DNA of 64,000 nt, from NCBI GenBank assembly GCA_018268375.1, contig JAFDWS010000001.1:586627-650626 (forward strand), in the 5' to 3' direction. The DNA is from Armatimonadota bacterium (lineage in GTDB: Bacteria; Armatimonadota; Fimbriimonadia; Fimbriimonadales; Fimbriimonadaceae). A model generated the notes under the pieces. That model made no database searches. It worked only from the letters and a program-made list of their open reading frames with translations, and was not told where the DNA came from. Below, piece after piece: positions 52,385-60,907 of this stretch. The position numbers and the translations under genes were made by a program. Position 1 is the stretch's first letter. Every line of letters starts with the position of its first letter.

Positions 52385-53227
52385 ATGCTGCTGGCCCTAG
52401 TCGTCCTTGCCCTTCAGTCGCGCTCTTGGAGCAAACCCGAGCTCTTCGTGAGCATCACCGATCCGGCCATCAACGAGAGCTCAGGGGTTGGCGCCAGCAA
52501 CCGCTACCCAGGGATGCTCTACACCCACAACGACAGCGGCGACTCGGCCCGCTTCTTCCGTTTTAAGAAGGACGGGGCCATTTCCATTGTCACCGTGCCG
52601 GGAGTCAACGCGGTCGACTGGGAAGACATGGAATGCGTCAAAGTGGGAGGCGAGGATCTTCTTTACTTTGGCGACATCGGTGACAACGCGTCTGCCCGGG
52701 CCAACATCAAAATATATAAGTTTCCAGAACCAGACCTGCAAGCAGCATCCATTCCATTTAAGGAAACTTACACCATCACGTACCCCGACGGCCCTCACAA
52801 CTGCGAGGCGCTCATTGTCGATCCGGGCAGCGGGGACATCTTCCTCGCCACGAAGAACTCGGACCACTGCGATATCTTCTACCTTCCGAAACCGGACGGC
52901 TCAGGCACCTACGTGATGCAAAAGTTAGGGACGATCCATCCCGATACGGGCGGCGGGAGTTTCGGCCGCCTGGTCACAGCTGGCGATGCCGACCCTTCGG
53001 GCAAGCACGTCATTCTGCGGACATACAGCGCGGCCTTGGAATACACCGTCACTGGCGCGTTCAAGGACTGGTGGAAGGAAACGCCGGTCCGGGTCGCGAT
53101 GCCTTCTCATGCCCAGGGTGAGTCCATCGCCTATGGGCCAGGCGGCGCGAGTTTGTTCACAACGAGCGAGGGTTCGCCGTGCCCCGTCCACCGTCAGCGC
53201 CTGGTGCAATCCACCGGTGGCGGCTAG
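52385..53227 (+). CDS. Secreted beta-propeller-like protein, unknown function
   Basis: 280 residues with a short signal (MLLALVVLALQS). The mature part shows propeller-like strands: SITDPAINESSGVGASNRYP, MLYTHNDSGDSARFFRFKKD and DWEDMECVKVGGEDLLYFGD, then IGDNASARANIKIYKF. No exact family. It is followed by the TIGR03790 gene with a 1-bp gap, so the two form an operon. Confidence 0.75.
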   Translation: MLLALVVLALQSRSWSKPELFVSITDPAINESSGVGASNRYPGMLYTHNDSGDSARFFRFKKDGAISIVTVPGVNAVDWEDMECVKVGGEDLLYFGDIGDNASARANIKIYKFPEPDLQAASIPFKETYTITYPDGPHNCEALIVDPGSGDIFLATKNSDHCDIFYLPKPDGSGTYVMQKLGTIHPDTGGGSFGRLVTAGDADPSGKHVILRTYSAALEYTVTGAFKDWWKETPVRVAMPSHAQGESIAYGPGGASLFTTSEGSPCPVHRQRLVQSTGGG

Positions 53228-53228
53228 C

Positions 53229-54383
53229 ATGTTGCTCTCCTTTGCCCTCCTCCTTGCCGCGCCGAGGGCCGCTGACCCTGCCAGGGTCGTGGTCGTCGAA
53301 AACACGTCCAGCCCTGCTTCGGTCGAGATCGCGGAAGACTACGTGTCGAAGCGGTCGGTCAAGAACCTGGTGAAGGTCGAGTGCCAAGACTCTGCGACGA
53401 GCACGGCCAACGAGACCATGACCTATGCCAATTTTCAAACGGCGATTGAGGCACCAGTTTTGGCGTTCCTGTCCAAGCACCCTAAGGTCGACTTCATCGT
53501 CCTCACGAAAGGCGTGCCCATCAGGTTGACCGACGCCCCCTTCGGCATGGCGAACAAGCAACCTTCACTCGACTCGGCCCTTGCCGCGACCGGTTACGCA
53601 GAGCGCAAGGACGTGGTCAAGGTCGTGCTGAGCGACAGTGCCTTCAGCGGTAAGTGCTGGGTCAACCGCTTTTGGAACTCCACTGAACGGTTCTCGCACG
53701 AAAAGTTCGGGGGCTACTTGGTCACTCGCCTGGACGGATACACCACCGAAGAGGCAAAGATGCTGGTGACCTATGCGGTCGAGTCGGAAAAGTCCCGGCC
53801 GACGGGCAAGTTCTTCATCGACGTTGCGGAGGGCCACGGCATCGGCGACGTCAAGCAGGTCCCCCAAAACCCGGTTGCAGACGGCAAATTGGATCTCCAC
53901 GTCATCAACGAAATGGCCTACAACGATTGGGACGCGGACATGGTCGTCGCGGGGCAAAGGCTTGCGGCTAAGGGAGTGCCGCTTCAGGTCGACCGGACGG
54001 ATGTCTTCGTTGGCAGAATGGGCGACTTGATGGGCTATTGCTCCTGGGGCAGCAACGACCCCAAGTTCGATGCAAAGGCGTATTCCCTGATCCGGTTCGC
54101 ACCGGGCGGAATCGCGGAGACGGCCGTGTCCACGAGCGCCCGTACGTTTCTGCCGACTCAAGGGGGCCAGTCGCTGATCGCCGACCTTGTGCACGGCCGC
54201 GCCACGGGCGTGAAGGGTTATTGCGACGAGCCACTGCTCCAAGCCGTCGCCTCGCCGAGCATCCTGTTCGAACGATATGCCAGTGGCTGGACTCTCGCCG
54301 AGAGCTACTACGCGGCGTCCCGGTTCGTTGGTTGGGAGGACATCGTGATCGGCGATCCTCTGTGCGCTCCCTACTCGAAGTAG
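53229..54383 (+). CDS. TIGR03790-family secreted protein
   Basis: 384 residues from ATG 53229, one base after the preceding stop. Signal peptide MLLSFALLLAAPRAA. The family pattern is visible: RVVVVENTSSPASVEIAEDY, VDFIVLTKGVPIRLTD, FGMANKQPSLDSALAAT, VTRLDGYTTEEAKMLV, GYCSWGSNDPKFDAKAYS and HGRATGVKGYCDEPLLQAVA. Proteins of this family occur in planctomycetes and related phyla and have no known role. The C-terminus ends at VGWEDIVIGDPLCAPYSK. Confidence 0.88.
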   Translation: MLLSFALLLAAPRAADPARVVVVENTSSPASVEIAEDYVSKRSVKNLVKVECQDSATSTANETMTYANFQTAIEAPVLAFLSKHPKVDFIVLTKGVPIRLTDAPFGMANKQPSLDSALAATGYAERKDVVKVVLSDSAFSGKCWVNRFWNSTERFSHEKFGGYLVTRLDGYTTEEAKMLVTYAVESEKSRPTGKFFIDVAEGHGIGDVKQVPQNPVADGKLDLHVINEMAYNDWDADMVVAGQRLAAKGVPLQVDRTDVFVGRMGDLMGYCSWGSNDPKFDAKAYSLIRFAPGGIAETAVSTSARTFLPTQGGQSLIADLVHGRATGVKGYCDEPLLQAVASPSILFERYASGWTLAESYYAASRFVGWEDIVIGDPLCAPYSK

Positions 54384-54465
54384 GGCCCGCCGCTGCCGCC
54401 AAGCACGCGACGGGCCATCGTCTTCAGTCCTTCATCGATTGTGTTCCTCCGATCAGATGGCAGCC

Positions 54466-54636
54466 TCAGCCCTTATGGCCGTGGCCGCGTCGGTTCATGT
54501 TCGGCCTCGGGACAAGGCCGGTTTGACGCAAAGCTCCGCCCTTCCCAGGGGCGTTCTTGTGGCGGTGAGGCTCCGACGGCGCATTGGGATCGCCCAAGTG
54601 CGGCGCGACGAAGCGCTTCCATTCGCGCTTTTGCAT
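54466..54636 (-). CDS. Possible 56-residue basic protein
   Basis: Starts at ATG 54636 with MQKREWKRFVAPHLGDPNAP and ends NMNRRGHGHKG. It is rich in Lys, Arg, His, Pro and Gly and strongly basic. Third codon positions are G/C-rich, as in neighbouring genes, which argues for a real gene. There is no clear Shine-Dalgarno, and the longer frame to 54687 is possible. A nucleic-acid-binding role would fit its composition but is not shown. Upstream lies a GCTCTTC/GAAGAGC hairpin. Confidence 0.45.
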   Translation of the reverse strand: MQKREWKRFVAPHLGDPNAPSEPHRHKNAPGKGGALRQTGLVPRPNMNRRGHGHKG

Positions 54637-54658
54637 GTGTGTTGAAACAAGGGTCTGG

Positions 54659-54676
54659 GCTCTTCGAGTGAAGAGC
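54659..54676. promoter_or_regulatory. Hairpin upstream of the possible basic protein
   Basis: GCTCTTC (54659-54665) and GAAGAGC (54670-54676) form a perfect 7-bp stem with a 4-nt loop. It lies 23-40 bases upstream of the minus-strand ATG at 54636. No T-run follows on either strand, so it is more likely a leader structure than a terminator. Confidence 0.35.
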
Positions 54677-54905
54677 TGGGAGCACATTGCACCCGGCCAA
54701 ACCCGGCCGCGCAGATTGCGGGCTAGGCGCCGGTGCCGGCGTCGTTGAGAATGATCATCGTGTTGATGCCTCTGCTTGCCGCGGGCGAACCCCGCGAGCG
54801 GCTCCTATCGTACCGCGGTTTGAGCGAGGCCAAGACGGACCTCAGGCTGCTCTGTGTGACTCCAGCCATGCCTGCGTTTGCCGATACTCTCAGCAGGAGC
54901 CTACG

Positions 54906-55133
54906 ATGCCAGTCCTCGACGAAAGCAAACTTACGAACGCCGACGAGCTCGTCGAGTGGACTCGACGGTGGATGTCCGCCCTGCCGCTCTCGGTGCGACG
55001 CCCTCTCCAGGCACAGGAGATCGCGGTCCTCCGCAAGGTCTTCTCGCTCAGGCTTGCGGGCGAAGAAGTCTCGCCCGACAAGCTCAATCTGACGTCCGCG
55101 ATGAGCATATCGCGGCTCTTTGACCAGGACTAG
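54906..55133 (+). CDS. Small protein of unknown function
   Basis: 75 residues from ATG 54906; GGAG lies 6-7 bases upstream, which favours this start over the longer frame. The sequence is helical: LTNADELVEWTRRWMSALPL, RRPLQAQEIAVLRKVFSLRL, AGEEVSPDKLNLTSAMSISR. No domain recognised. It overlaps the convergent DinB-like gene by 4 bp. Confidence 0.6.
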   Translation: MPVLDESKLTNADELVEWTRRWMSALPLSVRRPLQAQEIAVLRKVFSLRLAGEEVSPDKLNLTSAMSISRLFDQD

Positions 55134-55594
55134 AACGCGCCGATCATAGTGGCGATGTAGTTGATCTGACCTTCGTGGTAGCAAGCGTTCCAGAACGGGT
55201 AGGACATGATCTGCTCGAGGGTCATCGGGCCCCAAGGCATTTGTATCTCGACGCCCATGTCGGCTTCTGAGACCTCATTGATCGCCCCAACGAACTTTTC
55301 CGTGTTGGACTCGAGCAGCGAGCGGACAGCGTCCCAACCTTGATTGACAAGGGCAGCCTTTGCCTCCATAAAGGTCTCCATGGCCTTCTCTCCGTCGAAC
55401 TGGCGCGTACGGAGGAGGTCGGCAGTGCTGCCGTTCAAAATGGCCACTTCCGCAACCTGGTCGAGGGCCGTCCTGGCCTCGCCCATCGGGCTCCAATTAC
55501 GCTTGTCCTCTGGGAGGCGGAGAAACGCCTCGATCAAGTCTTGGGACGACCTAGGGGTGACGCGAGAAAGAAAAGAGTGCAAGGCAGTCGACAT
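55130..55594 (-). CDS. DinB-family protein
   Basis: 154 residues in the four-helix-bundle DinB/YfiT superfamily. The helices contain STALHSFLSRVTPRSSQDLI, LDQVAEVAILNGSTADLLRT and YPFWNACYHEGQINYIATMI, where the last has the C-terminal His-x2-Gln of the family. Members bind a divalent metal and act as thiol transferases or stress proteins. The usual first His is not obvious. Cytosolic. Confidence 0.75.
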   Translation of the reverse strand: MSTALHSFLSRVTPRSSQDLIEAFLRLPEDKRNWSPMGEARTALDQVAEVAILNGSTADLLRTRQFDGEKAMETFMEAKAALVNQGWDAVRSLLESNTEKFVGAINEVSEADMGVEIQMPWGPMTLEQIMSYPFWNACYHEGQINYIATMIGAF

Positions 55595-55640
55595 GCGTCA
55601 AAGGATAGGCCCTTCGCAAGAAGGGCACCAGGTCCGTCCG

Positions 55641-55660
55641 GAATCCCCGACCGGGGATTC
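55641..55660. terminator. Perfect hairpin between the DinB-like and peroxiredoxin-like genes
   Basis: GAATCCCC (55641-55648) pairs with GGGGATTC (55653-55660), an 8-bp stem with loop GACC. It lies 13 bp after the stop of the 55674 gene in the minus direction and 46 bp before the DinB-like start. No T-run follows. Confidence 0.5.
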
Positions 55661-55673
55661 AGTAGGGGAAGCC

Positions 55674-56225
55674 TCAACCGTAGCTTTCGTTGACAGGAGC
55701 CCGAGAGAGGTCCGCCTCGAAGGGCTTGCCGGTGGCTTTAGCGAGAATCTCGCCGATCTCCGTCAATGAACCTTTGCTGAATCCCTTCCAAAACTTAACA
55801 ATCTTGCCGTTCTGCACAACCGCGGCCGCTTGTGAGCTTCGCGCCTTGTACTTCTTGATCACGTCCATAGTCGGATCAAGGAGGCCCTTGAACTCGACGT
55901 CGAACTCCTTCTGGAACTCTTCGAAGGCGGCCTTGTCGTCGTTGAAAACCACTCGGAACTCGACCTTCTCGTCCTTCATGTAGGGCTCGCCGACAGCTTT
56001 GAACAGCGGTACGGCGCGGGGGTTCGCGCCACAGCCGTGTTTGACAAAATAGAGGACAAGGGTCTTGCCTCCTTCGGTCAAGCTCGCTAGAGTGTGCGAC
56101 TTCCCTTCCGAGCCTTGTGCAGAGAAGTCCGGCGCAGCACCAAGGGCTTGGGTGTCCTGTCCACCGTTCGAGCAAGTGAAGCCGGTGGCGACGACCAACG
56201 AAAGCACGACAAAGATCGGCCTCAT
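55674..56225 (-). CDS. Exported peroxiredoxin/thioredoxin-fold protein
   Basis: 183 residues with signal MRPIFVVLSLVVATGFTC; the Cys after GFT could be a weak lipobox. The thioredoxin-like fold is seen in GAAPDFSAQGSEGKSHTLAS, LVLYFVKHGCGANPRAVPLF and VVQNGKIVKFWKGFSKGSLT. The active-site segment HGCGANPRA has one Cys and no CxxC, so it is closer to AhpC/TSA-type peroxiredoxins than to thioredoxins. Probably reduces peroxides at the envelope. Divergent from GH172. Confidence 0.78.
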   Translation of the reverse strand: MRPIFVVLSLVVATGFTCSNGGQDTQALGAAPDFSAQGSEGKSHTLASLTEGGKTLVLYFVKHGCGANPRAVPLFKAVGEPYMKDEKVEFRVVFNDDKAAFEEFQKEFDVEFKGLLDPTMDVIKKYKARSSQAAAVVQNGKIVKFWKGFSKGSLTEIGEILAKATGKPFEADLSRAPVNESYG

Positions 56226-56339
56226 GGTGTCTAATTTACACCTTAACGTCCGACCTGGGTTCCCGTTCCGATGAGGTCGCTCGTTCAGCTACGCGAAATT
56301 CCGGTTTGAAACTGACCGCTCTTGGTGCAAAATCGCCCC

Positions 56340-57944
56340 ATGCGAAAGCTCATTGGGACGCTCCTCGTCTTGTTGCCGGCACTGGCTTGTGCACAGGGCG
56401 CGCTTTTGGACGATCTTGCTAAGCCCCAGGACGGGCAGAGCCGAAGGGCGACCAGTACGTTCCGCATGGGCAAGGACGGGAAGTACGATCCGAAGGCGCC
56501 CTTCACCGGAGATCTCGACGAGCACAGCAACCGGGACAACTTCAGGGTCCCGCCTGGACAGACCCATGTCCTGATGGACGAGAAGGGGCCGGGAGTCATC
56601 ACCCACATCTGGCTGACGTTCCTCGGCCCAGAGCCGCAGGACTGGGCCAAGCAAGGCTCGGCTGACCACCAAGACATGTTGCTCAGGATCTACTATGACG
56701 GCGACGACAAGCCAGGCGTAGAGGCGCCGGTGGGCGATTTCTTCGCCAATTGCTTTGGCATGCGGTCGCCGGTCGCGAGCATCCCCGTCGAGGTCGAGGA
56801 CGGCGACAGCTACAACTGCTTTTGGCACATGCCGTTCCGCAAGTCGGTGCGCATCGAAATCGTGAACCAGGGCGACAAGGCGATCAACCTGCTCTACTAC
56901 AACATCGATTGGGTCAAACGCGATTCCCTCCCCAAGGACATGCCTTACTTCTACGCCCAGTACCGGCAGGAGTATCCGGTCAAGGGCGGCCAAGACTACG
57001 TGATCCTCGACACGCAAGGCAAGGGCCATTACGTCGGCACTGTGCTCGCCGTCCGGACGCGGAGCCCGATGTGGTTTGGCGAAGGCGACGAGAAGGTCTA
57101 TATCGACAATGAAAATACGCCCTCGATCTGGGGAACCGGCACCGAGGACTACTTCCTCTCTGCCTGGGGTTTGCAGAAATCGAGCACGGCCTACCACGGC
57201 GTTCCTTACTTTGACCAGTGGGGGATTGTGGGCGGTCACACGAGCGCCTATCGCTGGCACCTGAACGATCCCTGGGTCTTCCAGAAGGGAATCAAGGTCA
57301 CGATCGAGCATTTCGGCTGGATCTCGCCGGACGAGAACCCACTGGGAAAGACCAACAGTTGGAACGAGCGCGAGGACGACTATTCGAGCGTCGCCTTCTG
57401 GTACCAGACCGGTAAGCCGACATTTACTGCCCGCGCCCCTTCCGGCCCTGAGCGCAAGCTCCCGAGTTTGGAGCGGGTGAAGGTGCCAGGTAAAGACGCC
57501 CAGTTCGGCGCAGGCGAGCGGCAGCAGCAGTACATCGACTCACTGCTCTATGAGCAGACCCTCTACACGCCCAAGGAGCCATCGAGCGCGTGGGTGGAGG
57601 TTCCCTTCAACGTCGAGAGGCGCGAACCCCTGCGCCTCCTTCTCAACATGACAACGAGTTGGGACTTTGGCACGTACCAGGCGTCCTTGGACGGCATCAA
57701 GCTCGGAGGGCCGATCGATCTGTATTCCGCAAAGATCGAGAACCGCGAAGTGCATCTCCTCGATTTCTATCCCGAGCCAGGGCGGCACGTCCTGCGCCTT
57801 GAGTGCACAGGCAAGAACAATCTTTCGTCGGGCTACTACCTCGGCCTAGAGTCTTTGCAACTCCGAGAGAGGCGCCCCCGTGTCGAGAAATACGGATACG
57901 ACAAAGACAATGACTGGCGAAAGAACCCCAAACTCTATGGTTGA
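56340..57944 (+). CDS. GH172-family (DUF2961) secreted glycoside hydrolase
   Basis: 534 residues from ATG 56340 (MRKLIGTLLVLLPALACAQG, a signal peptide). The GH172 core is visible in GPGVITHIWLTFLGPEP, DDKPGVEAPVGDFFANCFG, NCFWHMPFRKSVRIEIVNQG and WGTGTEDYFLSAWG, with HTSAYRWHLNDPWVF. Known members act on alpha-D-fructofuranosides or arabinofuranosides. With the GH51 enzyme in this window, furanoside use is a theme, but the substrate is not determined. Its stop overlaps the next start by 8 bp. Confidence 0.88.
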   Translation: MRKLIGTLLVLLPALACAQGALLDDLAKPQDGQSRRATSTFRMGKDGKYDPKAPFTGDLDEHSNRDNFRVPPGQTHVLMDEKGPGVITHIWLTFLGPEPQDWAKQGSADHQDMLLRIYYDGDDKPGVEAPVGDFFANCFGMRSPVASIPVEVEDGDSYNCFWHMPFRKSVRIEIVNQGDKAINLLYYNIDWVKRDSLPKDMPYFYAQYRQEYPVKGGQDYVILDTQGKGHYVGTVLAVRTRSPMWFGEGDEKVYIDNENTPSIWGTGTEDYFLSAWGLQKSSTAYHGVPYFDQWGIVGGHTSAYRWHLNDPWVFQKGIKVTIEHFGWISPDENPLGKTNSWNEREDDYSSVAFWYQTGKPTFTARAPSGPERKLPSLERVKVPGKDAQFGAGERQQQYIDSLLYEQTLYTPKEPSSAWVEVPFNVERREPLRLLLNMTTSWDFGTYQASLDGIKLGGPIDLYSAKIENREVHLLDFYPEPGRHVLRLECTGKNNLSSGYYLGLESLQLRERRPRVEKYGYDKDNDWRKNPKLYG

Positions 57945-58371
57945 GGCTGAGGTCCAGCAAATCGTGGACGGCGAACACGTTCGCTTGCTCGTGATCGGCT
58001 ACTACGTGCAAGCTGGAGTGTGCGCCTTCCAAGCCTCGATCGGTTTGATTTACTTCGCGATGGCCGGCCTCATGGCCACGATGCCGACAACGTCGTCGTC
58101 AAGCCGATCGGGGCTGCCACCCGATTTCTTCCCGATCTTCTTCGCTGCCTTTGGTGGTGCCTTCCTCCTCTGCTTCCTGACATTGGGCGTGCTTTGCTTC
58201 CTCACCGCGAGGAACCTGAAGCTGTGGCGTGGCGCGCTGCTCGCCTACATCTGCGGCGGTCTCAGCCTCTTCTTCATGCCATTCGGGACTGTCCTCGGTA
58301 TCTCCACCTTCATCGTCCTTCACCGGCCGAGCGTCAAGGCGAAGTTCGAAGCGATGCGGGAACCAGCATAA
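57937..58371 (+). CDS. Small membrane protein of unknown function
   Basis: 144 residues from ATG 57937 (MVEAEVQQIVDGEHVRLL), overlapping the GH172 stop by 8 bp. Three membrane spans: VIGYYVQAGVCAFQASIGLI, FAAFGGAFLLCFLTLGVLCF and LLAYICGGLSLFFMPFGTVL. The end HRPSVKAKFEAMREP is amphipathic. No family recognised. Translationally coupled to GH172, but a functional link is not evident. Confidence 0.7.
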   Translation: MVEAEVQQIVDGEHVRLLVIGYYVQAGVCAFQASIGLIYFAMAGLMATMPTTSSSSRSGLPPDFFPIFFAAFGGAFLLCFLTLGVLCFLTARNLKLWRGALLAYICGGLSLFFMPFGTVLGISTFIVLHRPSVKAKFEAMREPA

Positions 58372-58373
58372 GA

Positions 58374-58399
58374 CGGGCCGCCCGATTTCGGACGGCCCG
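58374..58399. terminator. Bidirectional hairpin between convergent genes
   Basis: CGGGCCG (58374-58380) pairs with CGGCCCG (58393-58399), with an inner CCGA/TCGG stem and TT loop. It lies directly after the small membrane protein's stop and before the end of the 781-residue gene at 58426. Confidence 0.65.
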
Positions 58400-58425
58400 C
58401 TGTGTGTTGTGTCGTCTTCTCCTGA

Positions 58426-60771
58426 TTAAGGGACGAAGATCCAGTCGATGTAATCCTGGTCGACGCACCAGTTGGAACTCGCCGCAGGACCGACCTGCCT
58501 GATCGAGTACTTGCTCCGCACGGCGTTGGCGGCACCGATGTATCGGTTCTCGTTGCCGCTGGTCACAAGTGTGAAGAGCTGGTAGGCGGTCGACAGATTG
58601 TCAACACGGAAGTCCGTCGCGTCCCAGTTGTTCGTGTTCCAGTTGAACATCTCCATGCGCTGCTGGAACGCACCGGAGACCGACATCTTCACGTAGGTAC
58701 GGAAGTACATCTGCGTGGATGTCGCGCCCGGAGCGGTGCCGTCGAGCTCAACCTGCACAGGCGGCGTTTGAACGTTCGGAACGATGAACTTGCAGACCCG
58801 CAGGGCATTGCCGTCCACGGAGGTCAAGCTGCCGACGTTGCCGCTGCTCAACCTGCCAGTGCGGATCGTGAAGCTCGTCGGGTGACGAACTGCCCAAATG
58901 TCCAGAGTCGCCGACCGGGACGTGCTACCCGCTCCACCGGTGTACGTGTTCGTGAAGTTCACGTTGCCGGCGTAGTGGCCGTAGCCGAGGCCGTTGGCGG
59001 TGGCGTTGGTGTCCAGGTTGATGACGACCCCGGCGTTGTTCACGGGGAAGGTGCCCGCCGGAATAGTCAACCAACTCGGGCCGGACATGTCGGCGGTGTA
59101 CTGAACGTTTCCGCTATTGCCCACCGTGTAGTTGTAGCCTCCGTTCGGACTGAACGGGCCGCCTTCATAGCCAGTGAAAGCCATGTTGCCGGCGGTGACG
59201 GTCATCGAGCCGGCAGAGCGGCCGCTTGTCAGGGTCGAACCCATCCAAGTGCCCCATCCGCCAGGCTTCGCCCACTCGCCTGTGAACCACATTTGTTGGC
59301 TGGTGTTCCCGGCGCGATAATCGCCCCAGTCCATGTTGCCACCGTGGTAGTCGCCCCAGCGTCCGCCGGTGTTGACCGAGCTGGACTTCAGGGCTGCAGA
59401 CGAGTTGGAGAACGAGGAAGCGTCGAAATTGACGTAGCGAGCCTGAACTTGCAAGCCGCTTCCGGACCTCGAGAAGACCCAGTTGTTCGATCCGTCATAG
59501 TTCGCAGACGGACAGGCAAACCAGGTGCTCGTGCCCGTCGCCCAGAAGTTCCAGTCGAGTTCGACGGCCCCGGAAGACGGATCAACGACATAGAGCCTGG
59601 CAGCACAATTGGCTGGCTCGGACGGGTTCTGGGCGTTGAGCGATGTAAACACCCTCAGCTTGTTCGCCGTTGGGTCGAACGTGTAGATACAAGGCATCAG
59701 ACGGCAAGCGTTCGTTGCGATCGAACCGCCTCCCGGGTCGGTCGCGTTCGGCGGAATCGCATAAGCGCTGACGTTCGTGTCGATCGCGGTCAAGCTCGGC
59801 GAACCGAGCGGATCCGTGAGAGACCAGATCGTCAGCTTGCTGCCGCCCAGCCAGCGTCCGTTCAGGAACCAACAGCCTCCGTTACCGGAGTAGTTCATCT
59901 TGCACGCGCGCGGCGCGAAGGCTTGCGAGCCGTCGGGGTTTTGCGTCCTGTTGAACCAACTGTAAGAGGCCCCACCGTTGCTGTAGATCTCGGACGGATT
60001 GAAGATGAAGAACCGCGCCTGGAGGTAGTTGTCGCTCCAGTCCAGTTCGTTGCCGGAAGCGAACAAGCCATTCTGGCCGTACGCCCAGTCCGCGTAGTCG
60101 CACCAGCGAGTGCCACCGTCAGAAACACCAAAGTACCAAACGTACCAAGTTCCGAACGGGTTAGAGTCGTCGCTTGAGACGGTGATCAAGTGCGCCGTGT
60201 GGGCACCCGCGTCTTTGCGATGCCACAGCATCGACCAACGGCCCCTCCAGGGGTCGAAGAAGACCTTCGGGTCGAACAGGAACCCGTTGTCACCGATGAA
60301 GTTATTGATCGTGGACTCGTACAGGTTGTTGCCAGCCTTGTCCAAAATCCTCCATGTCGAGTTCACGACCTGGACGATGTATTGGTCACCCGTCGCCATG
60401 TCGTCGTCAGGCGGGGTGTAGATCGTCTGATCACGGCCTTCAAAGTCTTGGATCAGCGAGTTGGCCTGGATCATGTTCGCGCTTTGGTCCGGCGGGTTCG
60501 TCGGAATCGGCGCATGCATTTTGGCGTTCGGAACCTGGTTCTCGAACTCTTCGTTCGGGGTGTTGAGCGGGCCCGGGAAAAACCTCGCCGGGTTGTCCGT
60601 CGACACTGTGAGTCCCCTCTCCGCTTTGACCAGGTTCTTCGTGTTTTTCCACGCTCCCGGCCAGACATATGGTTCACCAGCTTTCGGCGGTGCGGTCTGA
60701 TGCGACAAATCCGCCCACCCAGTGGTGGCGAAGGCCGCGAGCACCGCCAAGAGCCCAGTCTTGGCAATCAT
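58426..60771 (-). CDS. Large secreted protein sharing a C-terminal domain with the HAF-repeat protein
   Basis: 781 residues from ATG 60771, chosen because AGGAG lies 9 bases upstream; the frame is open to 61140 without an SD. Signal MIAKTGLLAVLAAFATTGWA. Residues about 60-480 are a beta-rich exported domain of unknown type (STWRILDKAGNNLYESTINN, FFDPWRGRWSMLWHRKDAGA). Around 500-630 are Ig-like strands (GNMAFTGYEGGPFSPNGGYN). The last 145 residues begin GRLSSGNVGSLTSVDGNALR, contain VCKFIVPNVQTPP, FRTYVKMSVSGAFQQRMEMF and end with SKYSIRQVGPAA. This last domain is shared with the 41734-43209 protein. Confidence 0.8.
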   Translation of the reverse strand: MIAKTGLLAVLAAFATTGWADLSHQTAPPKAGEPYVWPGAWKNTKNLVKAERGLTVSTDNPARFFPGPLNTPNEEFENQVPNAKMHAPIPTNPPDQSANMIQANSLIQDFEGRDQTIYTPPDDDMATGDQYIVQVVNSTWRILDKAGNNLYESTINNFIGDNGFLFDPKVFFDPWRGRWSMLWHRKDAGAHTAHLITVSSDDSNPFGTWYVWYFGVSDGGTRWCDYADWAYGQNGLFASGNELDWSDNYLQARFFIFNPSEIYSNGGASYSWFNRTQNPDGSQAFAPRACKMNYSGNGGCWFLNGRWLGGSKLTIWSLTDPLGSPSLTAIDTNVSAYAIPPNATDPGGGSIATNACRLMPCIYTFDPTANKLRVFTSLNAQNPSEPANCAARLYVVDPSSGAVELDWNFWATGTSTWFACPSANYDGSNNWVFSRSGSGLQVQARYVNFDASSFSNSSAALKSSSVNTGGRWGDYHGGNMDWGDYRAGNTSQQMWFTGEWAKPGGWGTWMGSTLTSGRSAGSMTVTAGNMAFTGYEGGPFSPNGGYNYTVGNSGNVQYTADMSGPSWLTIPAGTFPVNNAGVVINLDTNATANGLGYGHYAGNVNFTNTYTGGAGSTSRSATLDIWAVRHPTSFTIRTGRLSSGNVGSLTSVDGNALRVCKFIVPNVQTPPVQVELDGTAPGATSTQMYFRTYVKMSVSGAFQQRMEMFNWNTNNWDATDFRVDNLSTAYQLFTLVTSGNENRYIGAANAVRSKYSIRQVGPAASSNWCVDQDYIDWIFVP

Positions 60772-60790
60772 TTGTTTAATCTCCTGAGGT

Positions 60791-60807
60791 TGGAGGCAAA
60801 ACCTCCA
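60791..60807 (-). promoter_or_regulatory. Leader hairpin upstream of the 781-residue secreted protein
   Basis: On the minus strand TGGAGG (60807-60802) pairs with CCTCCA (60796-60791), loop TTTTG. It lies 6 bases before the AGGAG Shine-Dalgarno. The CCTCC arm could alternatively pair with GGAG of the Shine-Dalgarno, so the leader could switch translation. This is inferred from complementarity only. Confidence 0.4.
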
Positions 60808-60907
60808 GTCACCATCATAACACAGAGTTTTGCGGGGGACACTCTTTTCTTTTATGCGGTTTTTAGAAAGTTCGTCGGAGGCTTCGATCGCATGGCATAA
60901 TCGCCTC

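Larger units (their letters stand above)
54384..54905. other. Region with only a possible small minus-strand gene
   Basis: About 520 bp between the TIGR03790 gene and the 54906 gene. It holds a plausible 56-codon minus-strand ORF (54466-54636), a 7-bp hairpin at 54659-54676, and no RNA gene that I can recognise. Overlapping ORFs on both strands near 54733-55092 are not convincing. Confidence 0.5.

Noticed and set aside
54733..55092. 119-codon plus-strand ORF upstream of and overlapping the 54906 gene
   Set aside because: It runs in another frame through the 75-residue gene, has no Shine-Dalgarno, and its product has no domain or consistent codon bias.
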